Positions 22,669-33,788 of a DNA stretch of 64,000 nucleotides are shown in pieces. The position numbers and the translations under genes are program-made. The stretch covers positions 1,364,001 through 1,428,000 of the forward strand of contig JAJHTX010000008.1 in the NCBI GenBank assembly GCA_032164295.1, given 5' to 3'. Positions within the stretch are counted from its first letter, which is position 1, and each line of letters begins with the position of its first letter. The notes below the pieces were generated by a model. The model saw nothing but the letters and a program-made list of their open reading frames with translations, searched no databases and was not told the DNA's origin. Origin of the DNA: Inonotus obliquus. Its lineage: Eukaryota > Basidiomycota > Agaricomycetes > Hymenochaetales > Hymenochaetaceae.

Positions 22669-25600
22669 ATGCTCAAACCGCTTTTCTTGCTCTTATCGTT
22701 TGCTTCGTCTGTTCTTTCTGAGCATCATCACATTTCGAGCGAGCAAGATGCTCTTCTACATCCGTCATCCATCTCCGTCACCTCTTCCACTTCCACGTCT
22801 TCTTCCGTCTCTGCATTCTCCTCTTCGTTCTCTTCATTCTTCTCGGCTCTCTTCACCGGCTGGTACGATGCGCAATCGAGTAGTGGACATGGAGGAACAG
22901 ACGTCGAGACGTATACGCACACGCATAGCTTCATACGAAGAGCAGATGGTTGTCAGGAAAAGCTTTCTAAGGGAAAGCTTATTTTATTTTCCTGTCTCAT
23001 ACCTGTACTCGTCATCTTGTCGGGTATATTTGCCGGGCTGACATTGGGGTATATGAGTCTTGATGAGACTCAGTTGAACGTACTCAGTATTTCTGGGACC
23101 CCGTGAGTTTTTCATCTTTGTCCTATAGGTTATATTTCGGATGCTAATTGCTTATCTGGATCATTATTTCCCTCTTATACGTTATTCGTTATACGTGGCG
23201 TTGAAACGAGATAGTAAACAGCGAGAGTATGCGAACAAGATTAAACCGATTCGGAAGAATGGGCATTTGTTGCTTGTGACGCTTCTGCTTGCGAATATGA
23301 TTACGAACGAGACTCTGCCTGTTATCAGTGATCCAGTCCTGGGAGGTGGGTTTCAATCGGTTGTCGTGAGTACGACGCTTATCGTCCTGTGAGTCTCCGA
23401 CTTCCGTCATATTCCATGCTTTCTTGCGCTCCATACGGGCAGAACGCTTTATTCCGCCTTAACGCCCTATCCCCGCTGAATGCAGCTCGTATTCATTCAG
23501 AGCGAGTTCTACATCTTTATCCCACATTGTGGGCGCTTCGTTTCCCAGTATTAAAGCAGTCTGGTTGACCGCAATGCCAAGCCAGGATTGAATGACGCCG
23601 GGAAACGGCGTTCTGCGGAGTTCTATAAATAACACTTGCATTTCAGATCATTACTGACTTCTTCATGATGCATCAATGCAAATAGGTTCGCGGAAATTAT
23701 CCCGCAGTCCATCTGCACTCGTCATGGCTTGTACATTGGCGCAAAGTGTGCTGGTATCGTCCGTGTTCTTATCTGGATATTTGTGAGTTCCACTACTTTT
23801 GATTTTTCGTTGGATTCGTCTGCTGAGAAGTCTTGCTTTGAAGGGTATTGTTTCTTGGCCTGTTGCGAAGTTGCTCGAGTTCTTGTTGGGACCTCATCAT
23901 GGTATCATATACAGGCGAGCTGGTCAGTGCAATGGAATTTGATGTGCAACCTACCGCTGATAAGTATTCTCATCCAGAGTTGAAGGAACTTATCGCATTG
24001 CATGGAGCTGAGAACCCTCTCGGTGGGGACCTCCAGAATGATACGGTCACCATCATTGGAGCGACACTCGACCTTCAAGACAAGACCGTCAGACACGCGA
24101 TGACTCCAATCAACCGCGTCTTCATGCTCCACATTGACGCGAAACTCGATTATGATACGCTCCACCGTATATGTGCTACCGGGCATTCTCGAATACCTGT
24201 TTATGAAGAGGTTGAGTTGACAGTTCCTGCGCACGTCGCGATTACTGCGGCTGAGATGGGATTTGGCGATGGCTCGCAAGCTCCGGCACCTGTGAAGAAG
24301 AGTATTGATGGAGAGAGCCTTGTCAAGACGAAGGTTAAGAAGATTATTGGTGTTCTGCTTGTGAAGCATTGCGTTCTCCTGGACCCCGAAGGTTGGCTGG
24401 ATTATTCATCTCCGGTTTTGTTTAATCTCAACGTCTTGATTAGATGCTGTTCCGGTACGCAAGATGCGACTAATAAAGGTACCGTTCGTTCCGCAAAACG
24501 AGCCGCTTCTCGGTATACTCGATCGCTTCCAGGAGGGTCGTAGTCACATGGCGTTTGTCAGCCGGCTGAGCAAAGAACGCGCACAGAGCGTGAAGAAGGA
24601 AGTCAAGAAAGGGCTGACACAGAGACTCCTTGGGGCGCTTCATGGAGATTCGTCTGCTTCTGATTCTTCCTCGGACTCGAGCGATGACGAAGAAGAGAAC
24701 GATCTTTCACATGCGAGCACGAGCGCGTCCGATGGGAGAGAGCTGTCGAGTAGGGACGATAATACTACAGCTGCGGGAAAGGAATCGCTGAAGGAGACGG
24801 TCAGGGTTAAGTTTGCGAGGAGTTCTGGAATGCATAAGAGGTCCAAGAAACGGCGAAGGAAATTGAGTACTGGCAGTGGTCAGGTTGAGCCGAGTGATCT
24901 GGAGAAAGGTGACCCGAATACGGAAGAGAAACGAGAGAAGGAGAAAGGGAGAAAGGAGACGCGGAAGTCGGCTTTAGAGCAGAGGATGCCTGCGGATGCT
25001 GTTCTTTCGAAGAGGAATGCAGAGGAGTACCTTGCGAGTCAGGGTATTGATCCTGCGATTATGCCGCTCGGTATCATCACTCTCGAGGATGTCTTGGAAG
25101 GTATGTTTCTAGTATCTCCCTCTGTACGACAATATGCCGATAATTTGATTCTTTATAGAACTAATTGGCGAGGAAATCTACGATGAGTTTGATGTCGAAG
25201 GGTCCGGTGCTCATTCCCACTCGTTCGTCCCGCCGGGTGCGCATCCTCAACAACAACCGTTCAGCAAGCCTGGGCTCTTCCGTAAGAATTCCGCCCCCGA
25301 ACTGGCAACGAAGGACACATCACATGCTCGTGCGGGTGAATCTCCGCCAATGTCACCTCCGACTTCTACCGTGCAAGGACAAGGGCGCGCATCACTCGGA
25401 CTGGCGATGCCCAAGCCGATTGCGCTGACGAGTCTGAAGTCGCTTGGAGGGCTATTGAGGAGCCGTAGTGCGCCGCCGACGCCAAGGGATGCACCGAAGC
25501 AGCTTCCCGGTACGAATTCTGAAGGCGCGACACCGCCTGGCGCCGCTACTCCAGCAGCTGCTGTTAATGGCCCGAAATCTATGGATGCCGAAACGGTGCC

Positions 25601-26273
25601 TGTAGGTGCCTATCCATCCATTGTAACGACACCCCCAGAAGAAGTGCAACAGCAGCATGGTTATCTCCCGCAGATCATGGAAAGTCAATCGGGGAGCGAA
25701 GGAGGGTCTCCATCCTCGAAGGAAAACAGGCAATCAGGAGAGAGGGAGCATTTGGAAGGCCAAGCTCAAGGTCAGAATCAGAGCTCGACAAAGGCGCCTT
25801 ATCTCCTTTCAAACCCGGTTGTTGCAGCTGTTGCTGCAGGAGCTGGAGCTGTTGGCGCGTCTGGAGTGCCGAAGTCTCGCAGTGCATCTCCTGCACCTTC
25901 TCTTGAAGCGGCGATTTTTCATAGTAAGCGACGGCGTTCTGGTGCGGCTGGTGCGGCTGGTGGAACTGGTAGTGTATCTGGATCTGGATCACCTTCACCC
26001 GGAGAAGTTATGACTGGTACCGGATATGGGCTCTCTACTCAAAGCGGAGGGGGAGGAGGAGGACAAAATGCGAGTGGGAGTGGTGGAGGAAGTTTGGAAC
26101 AGAGAGGGAGGGTGAAAGGAAGTGCGTTTAAGAGTAGTCCTCTTGGAGTGGATGCGAGTGTTGTTGTTGCGGAGGAGATTAGGAAGGAGAGGGAGAGGGA
26201 AAGAGAAAGGGAGAAGGAAAGAAAGGAGAGGGAATCTAGAGAGGCGCGAGAGGACGGGAATGGTGTAGAGTAG
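22669..26273 (+). CDS. MAM3: CNNM/Mam3-type DUF21-CBS membrane protein
   Basis: Seven exons (22669-23102, 23215-23388, about 23686-23782, 23844-23922, 23978-24391, 24444-25100, 25159-26273) give about 989 residues. A signal peptide (MLKPLFLLLSFASSVLS) and a Ser-rich lumenal stretch lead into the DUF21 membrane domain: IPVLVILSGIFAGLTLGYMS, HLLLVTLLLANMITNETLPV, FAEIIPQSICTRHGLYIG, SWPVAKLLEFLLG. Paired CBS motifs follow (HAMTPINRVFMLHID, GHSRIPVYEE, IIGVLLVKHCVLL and GIITLEDVLEELIGEEIYDE), interrupted by an acidic/basic insert at about 24640-25000. A long Ser/Gly/Pro tail ends in an ERERER coiled segment. Family: yeast Mam3 (vacuolar membrane, metal homeostasis, mitochondrial morphology) and animal CNNM Mg transporters. 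The last CBS part is split by the insert. Confidence 0.9.
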
Positions 26274-28218
26274 TTGAGAATTGTTTGGGATTGAGGTAGG
26301 GTCAGTTCGATCGAGCTGTCTTCTTACTTCCGCGCGTAGATGGTTTGTAAACTGGTACATTCTTACTCCTCTTCCGAGGCAAAACTGTCAATCAAGGACA
26401 TGTTTTTGTGTTGCTTTGTGACGCACTCTAGACGACGTATTCGAGTGAACCTGAGTGGGTCCGGATAGCAAAAGCGACGAAAGAGCCTTGAGAAGGGTTC
26501 AATGATAAGGATGGATCACGATGATATACGATGAGAGGATACAATACTTTAGCGAGCGAGGATCCCGAAAATTTCGACGATCTATTCTGTCTTCCCAAAT
26601 TGGGAAATAACTCTTTTTTTTTAAAAAAAAATTAGGAGTGGTGGGAAAATAAACGCAGGGAAATGGTGGTAGTATGGTGCTCTAAAGCAAGGGCCTTATG
26701 GGCGCGTATCCGGGGCTCTTACATTTCATGATTTATTATTTGAGCTCCGCTAATGATCGGAGTCATTAATTTTCATCGCTACTGTGGTTATCTTGCCCCC
26801 ACCCCCCTGTTTGCTTTGTTTTTTGTATCGGTTCGGTTTCACGAGTTTTATGACTTGCTCACTTGCTCTTAGGCGAGAGGCGCCGCTCGACTTTGATGTT
26901 TATGTTCTTGAGTTTGGACTCTGGAGTGACTTATGGTTTATGGTATACAGTATCTGAGCAACGACGACCCGGATTGGACGGCTGGAATCGCCTGTTGGAG
27001 GATGTGGAAGCGTACGTCTGTCGTCGCATGATCCATTTGAAGGAATTGAGAGACGAGATTTGACGAGATAAGGGTTCTTGAATAACTTTGATACTTGGCT
27101 CTCTAGGATGGAAAGACGGATGGTTTGGCGAGTACAGGAATCGGAGGCTTTGTCATCGTACATCATACATTATTGTGGTTTGAATGTGTGTGGTTGTGAA
27201 GTGGATGATGAAGCAAAGGCAAAGGCAAAGGCATGGTGACGCGGAGCACACCGTCGACTTCTCTCTCTCTAGATTCACGCCAGAATGGAATGTAAGGGTA
27301 AGAAAGGGCGATCGATCCCTCTAGGAAGCTTCAGACTAGCAGGCCTCACTTACTTCACATTCTAATCTGATTGGCTGACTAGAGTCCATTCCGATCCTTG
27401 TGTCCTCCTCTCACTTTTTCTACTTTTCCACTTACTCTACTCTATGATTCAGTTCAAGATGGGTTTTCCTTCCAAGACCAAGACCAAGACCAAGACCAAG
27501 ATTAGCCAGGCGGATCTCAGTACCGCGTACCGTTCCACGAACAGGTAATGATGACTATGTAGTATGTACTTACTACTCACGGGGTTGGCTTCTGCTTCTG
27601 CTTCTGCTTCTCCGAGTCTTCTCTCTCCCACTGGTGTGGCTCTCATGGCTCCCATGGTATGGGTATGGCAGATTTGTGGTGTGGTGGCGGCGGTAGAGTT
27701 GGACCGACTCTGGCGTTTTAGGATATCCTATCCTGTTCGCTCGTGGTTCGTTTTCATCTTTTTGAAGTAATGGAAGTTCTGTCACTGGCATGTAATGATC
27801 CGTTTATTCAGACAAGCAGCACTCCCTAAACTTCTTTCATTCGTCCATGCATCGCCTGTGGGAGTTTGACCTACATTACAGTCCGTCCGTAGTCCTCCCT
27901 GAGAAGATCGACGGTTCTTCTTAATTTCGGCGATTTCGCTCGAGAAGTATTCGGACTTCTGTGATTGCTCGACGTATGGGAGATCTCTACTCAGGAGTTG
28001 CTGTTCGTTGTTCAAATATAGGTTTGTTCCTATGTCCGAGGATGTACATGAGCTTGGGTGAGAGTATACTCAAGGACTGTATGTACGATACTTTTAAGGA
28101 ACGGAACGCTGAACCACTCCCTCCGAATCTTTCAGATACCTGGGCAATCGCCTTAAGCCCCGTCTTTACAACTTACTACTTACTACTACCAACCCCACCA
28201 CTCTTTGATCCCAGAAAC
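26274..28218. other. Intergenic, about 1.9 kb with short repeats
   Basis: No gene is recognised. It holds an A/T-rich run near 26607-26634 and two hexamer arrays: CCAAGA at about 27472-27501 and GCTTCT at about 27588-27612. The 28 kb end is presumed promoter of the small secreted protein. Confidence 0.5.
27472..27501. repeat. (CCAAGA)n microsatellite
   Basis: Five contiguous copies of the hexamer CCAAGA are visible. Confidence 0.85.
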
Positions 28219-28626
28219 ATGCGATCCTACTTAGCTCTCACCGCTATCATCTTGACCATCGAATTCTTCACGATTACTGCCAGTGCACAGCTGGATTTAG
28301 GCGGTCTACCAGTGTGTCTTACGGGCGCTGCATCTGGTTCTCTACCACCGCCACTGGATCTGGCATGTGCCGCTGGGACATCGTGTGTTGCGCTAGTCGA
28401 TGCAGTTGAAGATGAACTTGAGCTGTCTGAGATACTTCAGTCACTTACGGGCATGCTTGGGGGTGTCAGCGTTGCTGACCCGCTTGATGTTGGTGTATGT
28501 GTTCTAAATATAAACTTAGTATTCCGTTGTCGTTCGATCACTGACTTGCTTATTGTTTTCATCCGATTAGTTATGCATGTAATTGCTGATTTGCTGGACG
28601 CAGTGGATGCCGTTTGTTGTAACTAG
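28219..28626 (+). CDS. Small secreted protein, unknown function
   Basis: The ATG at 28219 starts a clear signal peptide (MRSYLALTAIILTIEFFTIT, cleavage after ASA), followed by QLDLGGLPVCLTGAASG and a Leu/Val/Asp-rich mature part with C...C...C and a final CC just before the stop. Read without introns it has 135 residues. A GTGTATG donor at 28495 with the GATTAG acceptor at 28571 would remove the VCVLNINLVF segment and keep the same end. No family is recognised. The hydrophobin eight-Cys pattern is not met. It is probably an extracellular or wall-associated protein. Confidence 0.5.
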   Translation: MRSYLALTAIILTIEFFTITASAQLDLGGLPVCLTGAASGSLPPPLDLACAAGTSCVALVDAVEDELELSEILQSLTGMLGGVSVADPLDVGVCVLNINLVFRCRSITDLLIVFIRLVMHVIADLLDAVDAVCCN

Positions 28627-31600
28627 TTGGTTGTTGTTATGTAGAGGTGAGTTCCATCAAAGGTACAGAGAGAGTCAAAGAATAAAGACATCTCGTTCGC
28701 CGTTTACCAGCTTACCGGTCTAGTCCTACTTTTCATCACGAACACGTACGGAGTAATAAATGGGGTGGCTACAGACGACCGTGGGGTGGACTTGTAAATA
28801 TTCATATAGCGTTCTTCGATCCCGAGATTTGTTAGCCAATCCCCTGTTTCGCTTGCCCTTCGTGCTGAATCGTGATATCGGATAGAAGCCAACAGCTTCA
28901 CTGAGCGTGTAGTATGTTGAAATGCCGCGACGTCGATTCTATCAGTATCCAAAAAGAAAAAGGCTCACCATTGATCTTTTCAGCTCTTTGACTTACTATG
29001 TCCTCGGAACTTCCTACCATCCTCCACGATCGAATTCATACACCATCTCTGGGTATGCGCACCGTGATATCTCCTCTTCCTGTACTATTTCATCCTTCTT
29101 TGCGCACTATTCGTCCGTCGGAGAGTATGAAGCACCGGGATGAGAATCTGAATGGTATAGCTGAACGACATTGGCTGAAAGACTTTGGAGCAATACGGGT
29201 TATCAGGGCATAGCCTCAGAAACACTAGTACGAGCAGGCTTTGTCGAAATGATGCCATTATCAATCCGTATCGAATCTCGTTGGTGAGGTTGATATGTGA
29301 GGTCGATATGGATAAGTTATAGGGTTCACTTCCCCCGGCGCAACGATCTCTTGTCATAAGCTATATGAAGTCGATCGTTGACGATAACGCTCACAAAAGT
29401 AATGTAATACTCCACGCATCTCACAATAGAACTACCTCAGCTAGCTAAGAACCGAGTGTTTAACCCCGATGCTCGTGGCATTGCTTTTCGCACTGAATAT
29501 ACAGTTGTATCGGCGGCCAAGTTACAATGGGCCATTGTCTAAAGACGTGCGTTGATCAAAATGGGGAATTTTCCCGAAATGAAGGAGAATCGCACAAGCA
29601 GGGTTCTGCTACTCACAGAAACGTTCATATGTCCCGTAGATCTTCAATTTATTTTTCATTCGACTTATTCTGGGGGCGTTATCTGTAAAGTGGGAATTAC
29701 CTCTTCGAGGCCCCAAAGTGTTTCCGCCTCGCCATGTGATTGAAACTCTTCGAAGCAACCTTGGCATGATAGACACGAACCTCTAAGCTCTCATTTCGTT
29801 CCCGGTTCATTCACCATGTCAAGTGAACAATTCAGGTCGCACTGCTTCGTCCATCCATCACGCTCACGGTGACTGCCACTGACTGCTAAGTTTCGTTCTT
29901 TCACGAGTTCTCTCCGAATTTGTAATGCAATGTGCTCACCTTCACCTCCATCAACATACATGCATCACCTGTCTATGCTTCTCATCTTCTTTTACTTCAC
30001 CATATCATCTCGGCATCGGAGGGTTGCATCGTGCCTCGCATAAGAACTGAAGGCGACGGAGACTAGCGGCCCGTAAGAGTCGATTGAATGAGATCGGGAC
30101 GTATCTTCTGGAACATGAGTCTGAGCCTCTGACACCGGTCAACGTAATTATACATTGTCAATAGAAGAGGACTCGCCTGCTATCATTCCTGTTTCGAACT
30201 ATCCTGGTTATCGGTTTGGAGAGATGACAACTCCGGAACCTGGAGGATCACGTTACCCCATGAGCTTCACCAAGGGGATCAGGTCAATTACGTTAGCCGT
30301 CCGTGGGCAGGGAAGGTCAGATGAGAGTATGTAACAAGCATGAAGTTCTTTCCGTGTCCTTCTAGTAAGCCCGCTTTCTGCACATGGTCGATAGGAAGGT
30401 CAGATCGAAGGACACGATTGTCGAGTATATACTGGTCTGTTCTCAGGGAGTTGCATGGATCAAGTCTATATTTGTTCGCATTATCGAGATCAAGATCACT
30501 TACGGAAAGCTCTTGTTGTAATTTGAAACTCCAACGGTGCTCCGTTTACGTACGAGACCGCGACAGCAAAGTGACGGAGGTGCAGTTTTCTGTGAATAGA
30601 GAGATTGTGTAGTGTGAAAATATGGATGACATTATACAATCCCTGAGTCCTGTGGAAGAAATAGCATTTGGAAGGGAAACGAAGAAGCCATTCTACGAAT
30701 GTTTGATTGGTCGATCCCACACTGCGAGTAGGGCGATAAGTACACCTAGATGTTGTAAGAGAAAGGAAGGTGCAGTGTGCTTACTCGTACAGAGCTTGCC
30801 ACTTGCCACGGCGATGCCGCAGTTACTTCAGTAAGACCTTGCAAACTCCAACGTTACTCCGCCGTGCGCTTGAAAGATAACGCGTAAAAGGAATGCATTT
30901 GATTCTTTCGCCTCGGATTGATCACTAGCAATTTCTTCCCGTAACTATGTTTCCGCGCTGCTTTGTCGTCGATGGTAAGCTCGAGAGTGCGTCCAGGTCC
31001 GAGATGTCCGATCTCAATTACAATCACTGAATCAGCCACCTTGGCCACAATGTGGCTCCTGATCCGATCCGGCACATCCGCTCCGCACGCTATCCCAAAT
31101 ATAGAAACAATGGCTTATGCCAATGTATTATTTTTGGTCTCAGCGGTCCTAATTTAGCATGTTAGGTTCCATATAAGGAAACCGCGCGGCCTCGGCCACG
31201 GGAGAAGAGTTTCGGAAGCTTCGGTTTCCGAAGGCCTTTGTGGCAGAGTCGCAGAGTCACAATACCGGAGCGGAGGCAGAAAAAGCGTCATAGCCTTTGG
31301 GGGGAGAGCAAAGGCGCGGAGATGAAGCGAACAGGCTCACCTTCGGCGAGTGGCCCTTGCTGCGGACCTTGGTTCTGTTGGCCCAATACCTACCTCACAA
31401 AGCCGATTTGACTCCATAGGTATCTGGCGTTGATTGAATCCTAGTCATCCGGGAACTTCTGCAAGAAACGCCGGAAGCCTTGGGACCCTGGATGGACGGT
31501 AAAGACAAAGTCCGCAGCAGGGACTTGGACAATTCAGGCAGCGTCAAGACTTACGCTCAGTCACCTTCTGCCTTGACTTGGTTCGTGGCCTTCCGGGAAG

Positions 31601-33266
31601 GATCTGGTAACTTGTAGGCCGCGCGGCACCAACAACAAACATCTCCCAATCTACCGGAAATTAACGACCCGGGCGTGTCAGAGCAACCGGAGATCCCGTG
31701 TCCATTAGAACTCTTCTAAAGACGACATGATATTCAAAGTCGGCGACTCGCGGCGTTGGAGAAGGTCAGGACACCGGACAGTGCACTAAACAATATCCTG
31801 AATGAAACGCGTAAACGATAGGCTTTTGAGGGCATTGAGAACAAGAGTCTCTCACATTTACCCGCGGAGTTTTTCAGTGGTGGGTCCCTCCAGTCCTTCG
31901 CCAGAAGTTAGGAAGGCGACTCGACGGAGCGGACCAAATGTATCTGCACCTTGAATTAAACCAAAAACGTCTGAAACGCGGTTGAGAATGTTCCTTCTGG
32001 GGTCCATCGTTTTCACGCACTTCCTATTTGAATGTGTCAATTAACGCTCTAACGAGGCGGATATTTAGAGATACCTGGGCGCCAGGGTCCGGAGATTTCC
32101 TCTCGGTGACAGGGATGGTGGTGCGATATCGTTCTTCAGGTGTAACGGGCTAATGCCAAATATTCAGACACGGGGTATACCGAACCGTTCCAGAGGAACT
32201 TCCGGTTGGCGGAAGAATAGAGAACATTCTTAGATCGCCTTAAACAATTTACAACCTGAAGTTGGTGATACGTCAGTGGCAAGCAGACGAATGCTAGTGG
32301 TGACCCACAGTCATGGACTTATGCCATTTCAACTTAGCATGCGGGAGAACCATTGCTCAGTGGAACGGAAGCAGAACGTGAAACGTTCGCTATCACGGTC
32401 GTTTTATCCGATGTATTCCAGGTCTGCAATTCATCAAGACAAAAGAATGCCGTATACGTCCAGAGTAAAAGAGTAAGTCTGTGACTCTTGGACCGCGAGA
32501 AGTATGCGACAAATCCCCGGAACCTCCATCACCGCGCGCAGAGTGGTTGGAGACAAAGGGGTCCTTCTGATAGAATCAAGAGTCCCATACGAATAGGGTG
32601 TGGGGGATCTATACACATTGCGGGAGCCTTCCATAGTGGTTCCATCCGGGAGCGCCCAGGTACAAGGGGATAAATATTAACCTGCGAAGGGACTTCTCTT
32701 TTCAGCTCTGCTGGACGGCTCTTGTTTAATCACTTACTGGCACGTTTATTGTTGGTCAAAATGCCTCCCGCGGGAAGCTTAATGAAGCTTCGCATTTTAG
32801 ATACTGAAAACACGCGCTGGAAGACACCGATTGTCGCACGTTTCGTCAACAGATTTCGAGTAAGCATTCGTGCTGAACCGTGCTAGTGTTTGAAGAAAAT
32901 CACGAGCTGACGGAATAGTTATTCCTTATCCAGAGTTGCAGAGGCCAGTAACCAGTACTGTTATCTGAGTCACAGGCCGCGAATGCCATGAATTTGAGTT
33001 TCTTGTCGGTCCTGTCGACTTGTTTCGTTCAACTTGCTCAACTTTGAGACTTTGAGTCAAGCACTTGAACTCGAAGAAGTCGAAAAACGAACAGGAGGTA
33101 AAATCATGTGATTCAACATATTACATGATCCTCAAATTTATCGTGACTCATCCCCAAACCTCTAATCAACCGCACCTCTGGTCCCCATACAGTGCACATA
33201 TCGGCCTCCAAGAACAACGAGCACACATTTTACTAGGCAGAGCTGAAATCAAGGAAATAGGGAAGT
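28627..33266. other. Intergenic, about 4.6 kb, no gene recognised
   Basis: Only short, motif-free open frames occur on either strand. The part from about 31150 to 32100 looks more G/C-rich than its surroundings and holds small inverted words (for example GGAAGCTTCGGTTTCC near 31215). It could be decayed transposon DNA, but no transposase, reverse transcriptase or terminal repeat can be shown. Confidence 0.4.
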
Positions 33267-33788
33267 ATGGGTGCGTACTACGACGAAATTGAGATCGAGG
33301 ACATGGCATGGGATGAGGTGAAGGGCGTTTACCATTATCCGTGTCCGTGCGGGGATAGGTTCGAGATTTCTCGCTCCCAACTCGCAAACTACGAAGATAT
33401 TGCTACGTGTCCCAGTTGCAGTCTGATCATTCGAGTGGTTTACGATCCGGTAAGCAGTACTTGATTCGTCTACTAGGGTATGACATACTCATCGTTTCTC
33501 CGAACACAACCCTCGAACAACATATCCCTACTGTGATTCAACTCGTAGCTTGACTTCCAGGACGAGTCCGATGAAGACGATGACGCTTCCGCTGTTGAGT
33601 CGGAGCCAGAGCTGGAGTCAGATGGAGTCTCGGAGCACGGAAGCGACGAGAAGCCCAAGGACAAGAAATATGACGCTCTCGAGGATGCTCTCAATAGGCT
33701 GAATATCTCGGCGTCCGACCTGGAGGAGAGGAAGGGACCAGATGGCGTGAATAGAACTTCGCCACATGTAATTCCTTTGAGCGCATGA
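33267..33788 (+). CDS. DPH3: Diphthamide biosynthesis protein 3 (CSL zinc finger)
   Basis: Exons 33267-33449 and 33549-33788 give 140 residues. The N-terminal 60 residues are the CSL zinc finger: [50 protein letters not shown], with the four metal-binding Cys as CxC...CxxC. Family knowledge: Dph3/Kti11 is an iron-binding electron donor for the Dph1-Dph2 step of diphthamide synthesis on eEF2 and for Elongator-dependent tRNA modification. The C-terminal half is an acidic Ser/Glu-rich tail ending in a short helix ([20 protein letters not shown]), making it longer than the usual about 80-residue Dph3. Confidence 0.93.

Noticed and set aside
27961..28218. 86-codon upstream extension of the small secreted protein
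   Set aside because: The extension would bury the signal peptide inside the protein; the ATG at 28219 directly precedes it.
28219..28626. Hydrophobin
   Set aside because: The secreted protein has too few Cys and lacks the C-CC-C-C-CC-C order.
31150..32100. Decayed transposon
   Set aside because: Composition differs from neighbours, but no transposase, reverse transcriptase or terminal repeats can be shown.
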